Shown: piece by piece, positions 1 through 5,912 of the stretch
How the letters are laid out: every line of letters begins with the position of its first letter
How positions within the stretch are numbered: position 1 is the first letter of the stretch
From: CAYYMD01 sp964480425
Lineage (GTDB): Bacteria; Planctomycetota; Phycisphaerae; SM23-33
Direction: 5' to 3'
Assembly: GCA_964480425.1 (NCBI GenBank)
Contig: CAYZPY010000149.1
Location: 1 to 5,980 of the forward strand
DNA: 5,980 nt
Position numbers and translations under genes: made by a program
Notes under the pieces: generated by a model
Databases searched by the model: none
Seen by the model: only the letters and a program-made list of their open reading frames with translations
Told to the model about the DNA's origin: nothing

Positions 1-848
1 TGGACGCCGGGCGGACCGAGATAACGCTGCTTGGACAGACCGTCAACGCCTACCTGTGGCGCGACGGGGGCGCGACGGTGTCGTTCGCCGACTTGCTGTC
101 CAAGGTCGCGGCGGTACAAGGCCTGCGACGGCTGAGGTTCGTAACGTCTCATCCGTGCGGGTTCGGCGACGACATTCTGTCGGCCATGCGCGACCTGCCC
201 AACGTGTGCCGGTACATCCACTGCCCCGCCCAGAGCGGCTCGGACGCGGTGCTGGAGCGGATGAACCGCGGATACACCCGGGCGCACTACGACGACTTCC
301 TCGCCCGTGCCAGGGAGATGGTCCCCGGCGTGGTGCTGGCGGGCGACTTCATCGTGGGCTTCCCCGGCGAGACGGACGCCGACCACGCCGCCTCGGCCGA
401 ACTCATACGCAAGGCGGGTTATAAAAACTCTTTCATATTCAAGTACTCGCCTCGCCCGGGCACCGCCGCCGAAGGACGCCACGACGACGACGTGCCCCTG
501 GAGGTCAAAAAGCGCCGCAACAACGAACTGCTGGACGTCCAGCACGAAGTGGGCCTGGAGCATCATCGCAAATACGTAGGTCGGGAAGTTGAGGTCCTGG
601 TCGAAGGCCCGTCCCCGCGCAGCGACAAACAGCCGTCGCCCCCAACGGATGGGCAGACGCAGTTGGTCGCCCGGACGCGGTGGGACCACGTCGTGGTATT
701 CGACGGACCGGCGGATTGGGCGGACCGATACGTGAGCGTCACCATCACCGACGCCTCGGCGATTACGCTATTGGGAAAGATTAACAGGAATCCCGCACCG
801 GATGCTAGGTGTGGGACAAGTGCAGGGGACACAGGGGATAATATTTAA
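1..848 (+). CDS. miaB: tRNA-2-methylthio-N6-dimethylallyladenosine synthase MiaB, C-terminal part (5' end cut by window edge)
   Basis: MiaB is a cytoplasmic radical SAM methylthiotransferase that converts i6A37 to ms2i6A37 in tRNAs reading U-starting codons. The open frame is already running at the window start (first full codon at position 3) and gives 281 visible residues. It begins with EITLLGQTVNAY, the form typical of MiaB rather than RimO or MtaB. It continues with TSHP (from 144), an HCPAQSGSD segment (the usual form is HLPVQSGSD), GDFIVGFPGET and FIFKYSPRPGT, which form the second half of the radical SAM barrel. A TRAM RNA-binding domain lies at about 573-773, starting near KYVGREVEVLVEG. 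The N-terminal UPF0004 domain and the CxxxCxxC motif are outside the window. About 21 residues follow the TRAM core and resemble nothing I know. GTG at 78 is internal, not the start. The gene converges on the minus-strand operon. Confidence 0.93.
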   Translation, partial: DAGRTEITLLGQTVNAYLWRDGGATVSFADLLSKVAAVQGLRRLRFVTSHPCGFGDDILSAMRDLPNVCRYIHCPAQSGSDAVLERMNRGYTRAHYDDFLARAREMVPGVVLAGDFIVGFPGETDADHAASAELIRKAGYKNSFIFKYSPRPGTAAEGRHDDDVPLEVKKRRNNELLDVQHEVGLEHHRKYVGREVEVLVEGPSPRSDKQPSPPTDGQTQLVARTRWDHVVVFDGPADWADRYVSVTITDASAITLLGKINRNPAPDARCGTSAGDTGDNI

Positions 849-999
849 ATAAAACCTGATTGGGCTCGAACAGTCACAGCCGGTTTCATTTATCAGGTGA
901 TTTTCACGTCATTCGCGGCTAATCAAAATTCCCCCCCAGGCGGCGGTGGCTTAATCCGCGGCGGAATGTTACCGCCGGGCCTGACGTGCAGGCCCGCCC
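849..999. other. Convergent intergenic region between miaB and the minus-strand operon
   Basis: These 151 bases lie between two converging stop codons. They contain no credible gene: short open frames here lack a ribosome binding site and recognisable sequence. The left part is AT-rich and carries a 7-bp dyad. The right part is very GC-rich and contains several overlapping inverted repeats that run into the last codons of the minus-strand gene. A run of seven C lies at 931-937. The likely role is transcription termination for one or both converging units. Confidence 0.7.
854..898 (-). terminator. Candidate terminator, nested dyad with T-rich flank
   Basis: ACCTGAT (854-860) and ATCAGGT (892-898) are perfect inverted repeats. 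Inside them GGCT (863-866) can pair with AGCC (878-881), giving a nested hairpin. Read on the minus strand, the structure is followed by a T-rich stretch (complement of 841-853), which suits a terminator for the operon ending at 1000. On the plus strand a short GATTTT follows, so weak bidirectional action on miaB transcripts is possible. The stem is short and the loop large, so this is only moderately convincing. Confidence 0.4.
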
Positions 1000-1014
1000 T
1001 TAGGCCTGGCGGGC
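959..1014. repeat. Chain of three overlapping GC-rich hairpins at the operon 3' end
   Basis: Three inverted repeats overlap in series. CGGCGG 959-964 pairs with CCGCCG 972-977 (6 bp, 7-nt loop). CGGGCCTG 976-983 pairs with CAGGCCCG 989-996 (8 bp, 5-nt loop). GCCCGCC 992-998 pairs with GGCGGGC 1008-1014 (7 bp, 9-nt loop). Neighbouring arms share bases, so the structures compete. The third spans the TAA stop codon of the SPASM gene. No T-run follows directly on either strand, so a mRNA 3'-end protecting or factor-dependent terminator role is as likely as intrinsic termination. Confidence 0.5.
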
Positions 1015-2499
1015 AGACACCGTGCCTGGTGTGGCGGCGGTTTGAGACCGGGCATTCTGACGGGCAATTTGCTTCCAGTATTTTTGGTTGAAGACGCATC
1101 CGGGGTCGCCGCCGGCGACGTCGCCGAAGTATGCGTACGCCCGCGCCCTGCAGCCCCCGCAGTAGTTGCGGTAATCGCACACGCGGCAGTGATGCGTGCG
1201 TCGGTCGCGGTCGTTGAGGATTTCGTAATACGGATTGTTGCGGTATATGTCCACGAGCGTGCGCCGGCGGAGATTGCCCATGACCTGGCGGGGCATGTAG
1301 ACGCACGGGGTCACGTCGCCGTTGGGCTGAATGCACACGTAGGTCCGCCCGGCGCCGCACCCGCCGAGGTACTTGGCCACCACCCGGGCCTTTGTCCCGC
1401 TTCCGCTTCCGGCATGCGAGCAGGTCATTTTCCCGCCCGGGTACCCGCCGAGGCACACCCTACCGAGTTGCGGTGCGGTGGAAATAACGCCCATACCGCC
1501 TTGCTGCATCTTTTCGTTGAGCATTTCCAGCAGTCGCTCGCGCTGGAGCGGCGTGATGTCGTCGTCGGACATGTGCGTCCCGCGCCCCACGGGTATGAAG
1601 TTGAAGTGCGCGAAGCACCCGGCGCCGAGTTTTTCGGCCAGTTTTATCATATCGGGCACCTCGTGGAGGTTGCCGCGGTGGACGCACATTGCGATACCGA
1701 GTCGCAGTCCCTCGGTTGCGACGACCGCCTTGGCCCCGGCCACGGAACGCTCCCACATTCCCTCCACGCCACGGAACTCGTCGTGGCGCTGCGGGTCCGG
1801 AGAGTCGAGCGATATTTCGACGTATCGCACGCCGGCATCGACCAGACGTTTGGCGGATTCGGCCGTGAGCGTCGTGCCGTTGGTCGCCAGCGAGACGTGC
1901 ATGCTGTATTTTCGCGTCCGACGCAGGACGGGCAGGAGGTGCTCGCTGAGCGTGGGCTCCCCCCCGGACAGAGCCAGCATGGGCATGTGGGCGGCGCCCA
2001 TCTGGTCGACTACGTCGAGTTTCTCTTCCAACGACAGTTCGTCGCGCGCCGTCCGCGGTCCGCTGGACTGGTAGCAGTGTCGGCAGGTGAGGTTGCAGCG
2101 GTTGGTGAAGTTCCATACGGCGAACAAGGGCGCCGAGAACCGCTGGGGGACACTCAGGCCGTACTCGGCCACGCTCCGCGCCGCCACGACAAGTCCGCGT
2201 ACGGTCGGCGCGTGGGCGGCGATTCTGCGTCTAACGGCCTGTCGGTCGGTCCCCCCGCGGAGGTAGTCTATGACGCGATGCACCGGCCAGTATTTAAGGC
2301 GCTGGGTCAGCGGCAGGTTCGGCTTGGCGTAAGTGCTCACTGCCCGCTCGATCGGCGTGACGCCGTCCCCGTCGGCTCGGCACAGCCAATCCAGCATCCG
2401 GCGTACGTAAGGCCGGTCGAGCCAGTCCTCTATCGGGTGGTGGTAGTCCGTCCGAAGGACCCGCGGGACACCGTTGTTTTTCATTTCGCTCGCGCTCAT
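1000..2499 (-). CDS. Radical SAM/SPASM-type protein, NirJ/AhbC/AhbD-like, with N-terminal extension
   Basis: This 499-residue protein is probably cytoplasmic and anaerobic. Residues 1-125 form an extension I do not recognise, containing EDWLDRPYVRRMLDWLCR. The radical SAM core follows: NFTNRCNLTCRHC supplies C135, C139 and C142 for the cluster that cleaves SAM, and LSGGEPT (177-183) is the SAM-contacting GGE motif. FNFIPVGRG lies near 299-307. The C-terminal part has SPASM-like auxiliary-cluster cysteines: C381, C389, C399, then C438-x2-C441-x5-C447-x2-C450 and C468. CGGCRARAYAYFGD and DPGC resemble the heme/heme d1 enzymes AhbC, AhbD and NirJ, but no heme genes are nearby. I chose ATG at 2499 because it overlaps the upstream stop (ATGA), with AAAGGG 8 nt before it. 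The frame stays open to 2682, but that part is antisense-like sequence inside the previous gene. ATG at 2484 is a weaker alternative. The substrate is unknown; peptide, tetrapyrrole or lipid are all possible. Confidence 0.93.
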   Translation of the reverse strand: MSASEMKNNGVPRVLRTDYHHPIEDWLDRPYVRRMLDWLCRADGDGVTPIERAVSTYAKPNLPLTQRLKYWPVHRVIDYLRGGTDRQAVRRRIAAHAPTVRGLVVAARSVAEYGLSVPQRFSAPLFAVWNFTNRCNLTCRHCYQSSGPRTARDELSLEEKLDVVDQMGAAHMPMLALSGGEPTLSEHLLPVLRRTRKYSMHVSLATNGTTLTAESAKRLVDAGVRYVEISLDSPDPQRHDEFRGVEGMWERSVAGAKAVVATEGLRLGIAMCVHRGNLHEVPDMIKLAEKLGAGCFAHFNFIPVGRGTHMSDDDITPLQRERLLEMLNEKMQQGGMGVISTAPQLGRVCLGGYPGGKMTCSHAGSGSGTKARVVAKYLGGCGAGRTYVCIQPNGDVTPCVYMPRQVMGNLRRRTLVDIYRNNPYYEILNDRDRRTHHCRVCDYRNYCGGCRARAYAYFGDVAGGDPGCVFNQKYWKQIARQNARSQTAATPGTVSARQA

Positions 2500-4358
2500 G
2501 TGCTCTGCCCTTTCGACCCGTCCGGGGCGGCGAACGCACGCTCGACGAATCGGCGGTATTCGGGCCCGCAGTTGTACGTGCAGAATGGGAATACGCCCGC
2601 CGGCGTGGAGTACAGTATTACGCAGCGGCGAATGCGGTCCACGTCGAAGTTGTACCGATCCTGGAAGTGCATCCCGGCGCACAGCAGCGTTTTGTAGGTG
2701 AATTTTTCGCCTTCGCCCCGGCCCTTGTTTTTATCGACCAGGCCCTCCAGCGAGCGGACGAATCGCTTTACGTTCAGTCCGGGCGGTGCGGCGTCGGGAT
2801 TGAAGTGCCGCTTGAACATGCGCATCACGCGGATTTTGTCAAGCCACGATGGTTTGCCCCTGCGACGGATGTCGGCCGCGATGCGGTTCATTTCCCAGAA
2901 CATTCCCTCGACGTTGATTACCTGCGGGAACGGATACGCTACCCCCTCCGGGGAGACCAGGAAGTACGTTCCGAACGCGCAGTCGGGGTGGCAGGAGGGC
3001 AGAATTTTAGGCCGACCGGTCAGGGCCTCGAGTATCTGCGAGAGCGGAACGACGATGCTGAGGGGATACATGTCGCGAAGCGCGCTTGCCCCGGACGCCT
3101 CGGCGATGTCGTGGGCCAGGTCGCCCAGGGTGTAGCGTCGGGCGGACAGTTCCTCGGAGTCTATCCTTCCGGTGAAGGAGACCGGCTGGAAACTGATGCC
3201 GCTGACAGTGTCGATGTTGTCCACGGCGAAGCGGAATATCTCGCCGACCTGTTCGTCGTTTACGCCCATAAGGATGGTGGGCACCAGGCAGACCTTCATG
3301 TCCAGGGCGCGACAGTTTTCGATGACGGCGAGTTTCTTTTGCCATATGCCCGGGTGGTTTCGGGTGTGGCGATAGGGCTCTTCGCCCACGCCGTCGAACT
3401 GTAGATACAGCGTGTGCAGGCCGGCGTCGGCGGCCTGTCGGGCGAATTTCTCATCGGCCATTTTCAGCCCGTTTGTCGCTATCTGGATGTGCGAGAAGCC
3501 CATGTCGGCGGCGGTGGATATTATCCGCAGGAACTCCGGGTGTACCGTCGGCTCGCCCCCTGTGAACTGCACCGCCGTGGCGGGGGTGGGGCGCAGCGCG
3601 CGGAGTGCTCGCAGCCGGCTGAGGACCTGCTCGTAGCCGGGCTCGACGACGCGCCCGGTGACGCCGGAGTTGGCGAAGCAGACCGGGCAGCGCATGTTGC
3701 AGCGGTTGGTCAGGTCGACCTGGGCCAGGCAGGAAGCCGAGAGGTGCCGCCCGCACAGCCCGCAGTCCGACGGGCAGACCGCCCCGCCTTCCCGCCGGGG
3801 CCGGGCCAGGCCCGGGGCGTCCTCGAAGCTCCACCACGCCGCCTTGGAGTACAGCAGGGCATCGGGGCTGATGCGGTCGCGGAAGTGCCCGTGGTCGGGG
3901 CAGGATTTCTCCATAAAGACCATCCGGTCCTCGACGAACACACGGCCGGTGATGATCGCACAGCACTGCGGGCAGAGCGTTTCGACCGTCCGCGGCAGGC
4001 GGCGGATTATCGGGCGGATGCGCGAACCGCCGAAAGTCTGCGTGGCGCTGCCGGGAAAGTTGCTCACGGCCGGCGTCCAGATATTGTCGTGGTGGACTTC
4101 TTCCAGCGGTCCGCAGTGGGGGCAGTCGTATCGCAGGATGACCTGCCCGTGGGCCTTTTCGAACTTGGCGGCCACGACGCTGCGGCATTTGGGGCAGGTG
4201 GCCTGCGTTGATACGGGCAGTTCGGCGAACTCATCGACGAAGCGCCGCATGGAGCGCCTGAAACCAGCCATCTGCTCCATGGCCTGGGGACCTATGCAGG
4301 TCCGGTCTTTTCCCGTCTCCCCTGGTCCGACACCACGAGCCACTGCCTGTTCGCTCAT
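2496..4358 (-). CDS. Multi-cluster radical SAM protein of the tetraether lipid synthase (Tes/MJ0619)-like family
   Basis: This 620-residue protein has the layout of archaeal Tes, which joins lipid tails by C-C bonds between terminal methyl carbons. Residues 55-82 carry two CPxC pairs (CPKC, CPHC), a rubredoxin- or zinc-ribbon-like metal site. C129, C132, C133 and CPDHG at 153 form a second Cys group. CPSDCGLC (195-202) precedes the radical SAM motif VDLTNRCNMRCPVCFANS with C220, C224 and C227. Family-like segments follow: QFTGGEPT (264-271), LYLQFDG (317-323), ILMGVNDEQVGEI and SFQPVSFTGR (389-398). Late cysteines are SCHPDC (456, 460), C560, C579, C593 and C597, with MHFQDRYNFDVDRI and FPFCTYN near the end. 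ATG 4358 has AGGA 11 nt upstream; ATG 4280 is a possible later start. It lies 37 nt after the dehydratase-like gene and overlaps the SPASM gene by 4 nt. Radical SAM assignment is near certain. Lipid C-C coupling is inferred from family likeness; MJ0619 was earlier linked to pterin methylation, an alternative. Confidence 0.9.
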   Translation of the reverse strand: MSEQAVARGVGPGETGKDRTCIGPQAMEQMAGFRRSMRRFVDEFAELPVSTQATCPKCRSVVAAKFEKAHGQVILRYDCPHCGPLEEVHHDNIWTPAVSNFPGSATQTFGGSRIRPIIRRLPRTVETLCPQCCAIITGRVFVEDRMVFMEKSCPDHGHFRDRISPDALLYSKAAWWSFEDAPGLARPRREGGAVCPSDCGLCGRHLSASCLAQVDLTNRCNMRCPVCFANSGVTGRVVEPGYEQVLSRLRALRALRPTPATAVQFTGGEPTVHPEFLRIISTAADMGFSHIQIATNGLKMADEKFARQAADAGLHTLYLQFDGVGEEPYRHTRNHPGIWQKKLAVIENCRALDMKVCLVPTILMGVNDEQVGEIFRFAVDNIDTVSGISFQPVSFTGRIDSEELSARRYTLGDLAHDIAEASGASALRDMYPLSIVVPLSQILEALTGRPKILPSCHPDCAFGTYFLVSPEGVAYPFPQVINVEGMFWEMNRIAADIRRRGKPSWLDKIRVMRMFKRHFNPDAAPPGLNVKRFVRSLEGLVDKNKGRGEGEKFTYKTLLCAGMHFQDRYNFDVDRIRRCVILYSTPAGVFPFCTYNCGPEYRRFVERAFAAPDGSKGQST

Positions 4359-4395
4359 TGCAGATCTAATCCTGCCGATGCGACATCCGTGTCGA
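4359..4395 (-). promoter_or_regulatory. Short intergenic gap with ribosome binding site for the Tes-like gene
   Basis: The 37 nt between the TAA of the dehydratase-like gene and the ATG of the Tes-like gene contain AGGA about 11 nt before the ATG. A small hairpin (CGACA, CGGA loop, TGTCG) lies just after the upstream stop. There is no room for a separate promoter with its own leader, so co-transcription is expected. The Shine-Dalgarno spacing is longer than ideal. Confidence 0.45.
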
Positions 4396-5700
4396 TTAGT
4401 CCTCGAAAAATGCGGGATATCGCCGTTTCTTCGTTTTGCGCTTTCGGTAATTTTCCGCCAGTTCCATGAATATATCCAGGTCGCGGTCCATGTTGGAGCT
4501 GCTGTCGTCGAAGTAGAATATTCGTATCGGCATCCCCTCGTGGTCGCGCGACACGGAGTGATACACCGCCTCGGATATGATTCCGTTCATGCACGAGAAC
4601 GGGCTGATGTCTATGATGCCGTCGGCCCCGTGCTCGTAGAGATAAATGCTCTTTCCTATCGACAGCGCCATCTCGCCCAGGGCGCCGTCGGCGGGCAGGT
4701 AAGGCCAACCCGGAAGCAGCACTTCGTGGTACAGGTCGTGCGGCTCCTCGTAGCCGACGAGGTCCTCCTCGAACGGCGCCAGCAGTTTCTCCTCGTCGCG
4801 GCGCTGCATTGCATTTTTGATAACCGCCCCGAGCATCTCCAGCGACAGTGTCCTTCCGTTGCGCTTGAGCAGGTATTTCTGCGACCAGTTGGTGTACCAC
4901 ACCCACTCCGATACGTCGGATATCCACGCCTCGCCCCCGTGCGCCTCGATTCGACGCACCGCGTCGCGGTTGGAGAATGTGTTCATGCGGCAGAATATCT
5001 CGCCCACCACGCCGATCAGCGGGCGGTCCCGCCTGTAGCGAGCGGGCACGGCGCGGTACATGTCGCGGCACTTTTTCAGCGTCTCGGTGAGCTGCTCGAA
5101 ACGCCGGGAGGGCTTCACGTCCCGGGCGGACATGATATCGTCCACCATCGACAGCGACTGCTGGAAAACCTCGTCCGTCCTTCCGGGTTCGGTCTCGTAG
5201 GGACGCGTCTTTAGGAGCATTTTCCGCAGGACGTCGCTGGCCACCAGCCCCCACCACAAACGTCGGATGGTGTCCATGCCCTGCTCGCCCAGCCCGTCGT
5301 AACTGTTCTTGGAACTCGGGGAGATGACTGGTATGTCCTCGTAGCCCATTTGCCGAAGAACTTCCTTCAGATACGGCGCGTACTGCCCGAAGCGGCAGGG
5401 TCCCTCGGCAGTGGGCATGAAAAACGCCGTGCGGTCCGGATCGAAACCGGGCTCGTTCATCACCCGCAGGAAATCGCCCAGCGTGACCTTTTTTGGAAAG
5501 CACTCCTCCCCGGAGAGATACAGCCCCGCCAGTTCGAGCGTCCTCTCGTCCGAGGGGGGCGTGACCTCGGCGTCTATGCCGATAGACCGCATGACTGCCG
5601 CAAACATCCTTGCCCCTGCGTAGGTCATCCGCGGCACCCAGAGGCGGCGCCCCTTTAGACGCTCGACCATGCTCTTGCTTCTCGCTGCCTGCTGCGACAT
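4396..5700 (-). CDS. Stand-alone 2-hydroxyacyl-CoA dehydratase-like (COG3581/HgdB-type) Fe-S protein
   Basis: The protein has 434 residues and no signal peptide or membrane segment. It resembles the C-terminal module of large 'acyl-CoA dehydratase activase' proteins and, more distantly, the catalytic subunits of 2-hydroxyglutaryl-CoA dehydratase and benzoyl-CoA reductase, which perform difficult reductions through a [4Fe-4S] cluster. Visible marks are an N-terminal VPRMTYAGARMFAAVMRSIG fold, SGEECFPKKVTLGDFL (C67), AEGPCRFGQY (C102), GEIFCRMNTFSN (C237), DISPFSCMNGI (C370) and IFYFDDSSSN near 395-403. C67, C102 and C370 are the best cluster-ligand candidates. The start at 5700 is chosen for GGAG 5 nt upstream; an ATG at 5772 gives 24 extra basic residues with no family likeness and begins 14 nt from the tRNA. 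The usual fused ATPase activase domains are absent, so a separate activase or another electron donor must act if it is a true reductase. It is the first gene of the operon. The substrate is unknown; a lipid ester or acyl chain is inferred from the Tes-like neighbour. Confidence 0.88.
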   Translation of the reverse strand: MSQQAARSKSMVERLKGRRLWVPRMTYAGARMFAAVMRSIGIDAEVTPPSDERTLELAGLYLSGEECFPKKVTLGDFLRVMNEPGFDPDRTAFFMPTAEGPCRFGQYAPYLKEVLRQMGYEDIPVISPSSKNSYDGLGEQGMDTIRRLWWGLVASDVLRKMLLKTRPYETEPGRTDEVFQQSLSMVDDIMSARDVKPSRRFEQLTETLKKCRDMYRAVPARYRRDRPLIGVVGEIFCRMNTFSNRDAVRRIEAHGGEAWISDVSEWVWYTNWSQKYLLKRNGRTLSLEMLGAVIKNAMQRRDEEKLLAPFEEDLVGYEEPHDLYHEVLLPGWPYLPADGALGEMALSIGKSIYLYEHGADGIIDISPFSCMNGIISEAVYHSVSRDHEGMPIRIFYFDDSSSNMDRDLDIFMELAENYRKRKTKKRRYPAFFED

Positions 5701-5709
5701 AACTTCTCC
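5701..5709 (-). promoter_or_regulatory. Ribosome binding site deciding the start of the dehydratase-like gene
   Basis: On the minus strand GGAG is followed by AAGTT and then the ATG at 5700. This gives a good Shine-Dalgarno match with a 5-nt spacer. It favours this ATG over the in-frame ATG at 5772. Confidence 0.75.
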
Positions 5710-5737
5710 AGTATACTCCGAATTCCGACGACCTATT

Positions 5738-5760
5738 CGCCCCCGCACCTGGCGGGCGCG
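5738..5760 (-). other. Strong hairpin between tRNA-Thr and the operon
   Basis: In the minus direction CGCGCCCGC, loop CAGGT, GCGGGGGCG forms eight base pairs with one G-G mismatch. It lies in the 85-nt gap between the tRNA 3' end and the first operon gene. The sequence after it is not T-rich, so it is unlikely to be a standard intrinsic terminator. It could mark tRNA 3' processing or reduce read-through from the tRNA into the operon. Confidence 0.4.
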
Positions 5761-5785
5761 CTTTCTTTCCAATTCGCGGACCTAA

Positions 5786-5857
5786 AGCCAGCGGTGAGAT
5801 TCGAACTCACAACCCCGGCTTTACAAAAGCCGTGCTCTACCGTTGAGCTACGCTGGC
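5786..5857 (-). tRNA. trnT: tRNA-Thr (anticodon UGU)
   Basis: The 72-nt minus-strand sequence folds as a full cloverleaf. The acceptor arms GCCAGCG and CGCTGGC (5851-5857 and 5787-5793) pair perfectly. The D-stem is GCTC/GAGC, the anticodon stem CGGCT/AGCCG with loop TTTGTAA, and the T-arm GTGAG-TTCGAAT-CTCAC. The anticodon TGT reads ACA threonine codons. The discriminator base is U (5786). CCA is not encoded, since TTTAGG follows, so a CCA-adding enzyme is needed. The operon begins 85 nt downstream, in the same direction. Confidence 0.96.
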
Positions 5858-5868
5858 GCTCGAATAAC

Positions 5869-5912
5869 ACTATACGCACCTCAAATCTATTTCACGAGAC
5901 CTTATCGGTCAA
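5869..5912 (-). promoter_or_regulatory. Candidate promoter(s) for tRNA-Thr and possibly the downstream operon
   Basis: Two sigma70-like options overlap on the minus strand. TTGACC (5907-5912) is separated by 17 nt from TAGATT (5884-5889), which would start transcription about 20 nt before the tRNA. TATAGT (5869-5874) is a better -10 box ending 11 nt before the tRNA, but it has no clear -35. No good promoter is visible in the 85-nt gap after the tRNA, so the operon may depend on read-through from here. Confidence 0.4.

Noticed and set aside
2500..2682. N-terminal extension of the SPASM gene up to an ATG at 2682
   Set aside because: It would overlap the Tes-like gene by about 187 nt. The extra residues look like a frame-shifted reading of that gene, and the ATGA overlap at 2496-2499 gives a natural start.
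1042..2697. 551-codon open frame on the plus strand opposite the SPASM gene
   Set aside because: It is antisense to a gene with clear radical SAM motifs, its translation has no recognisable domain, and long antisense frames are common in GC-rich DNA with strong third-position bias.
2092..3710. 15-base identical repeat GTTGCAGCGGTTGGT at 2092-2106 and 3696-3710
   Set aside because: Both copies encode the TNRCN residues of the two radical SAM cluster motifs. The identity reflects shared protein motif and codon bias, not a mobile or regulatory repeat.
3658..5214. 518-codon plus-strand open frame across the Tes-like and dehydratase-like genes
   Set aside because: It spans two well-supported minus-strand genes and their gap, has no recognisable motif and no gene-like start context. 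It is a shadow frame.
5713..5718. TATACT -10-like hexamer (minus strand) just before the dehydratase-like gene
   Set aside because: It has no -35 partner, and a start about 7 nt downstream would remove the Shine-Dalgarno sequence.
5701..5772. Longer start of the dehydratase-like protein at 5772
   Set aside because: The extra 24 residues are Arg-rich and unlike the family, the ATG lies 14 nt from the tRNA end, and a good GGAG site precedes the ATG at 5700.
5786..5857. tRNA-Thr as an attachment site for an integrated element
   Set aside because: I found no second copy of the tRNA 3' end in the window and no integrase, so there is no direct support for integration here.
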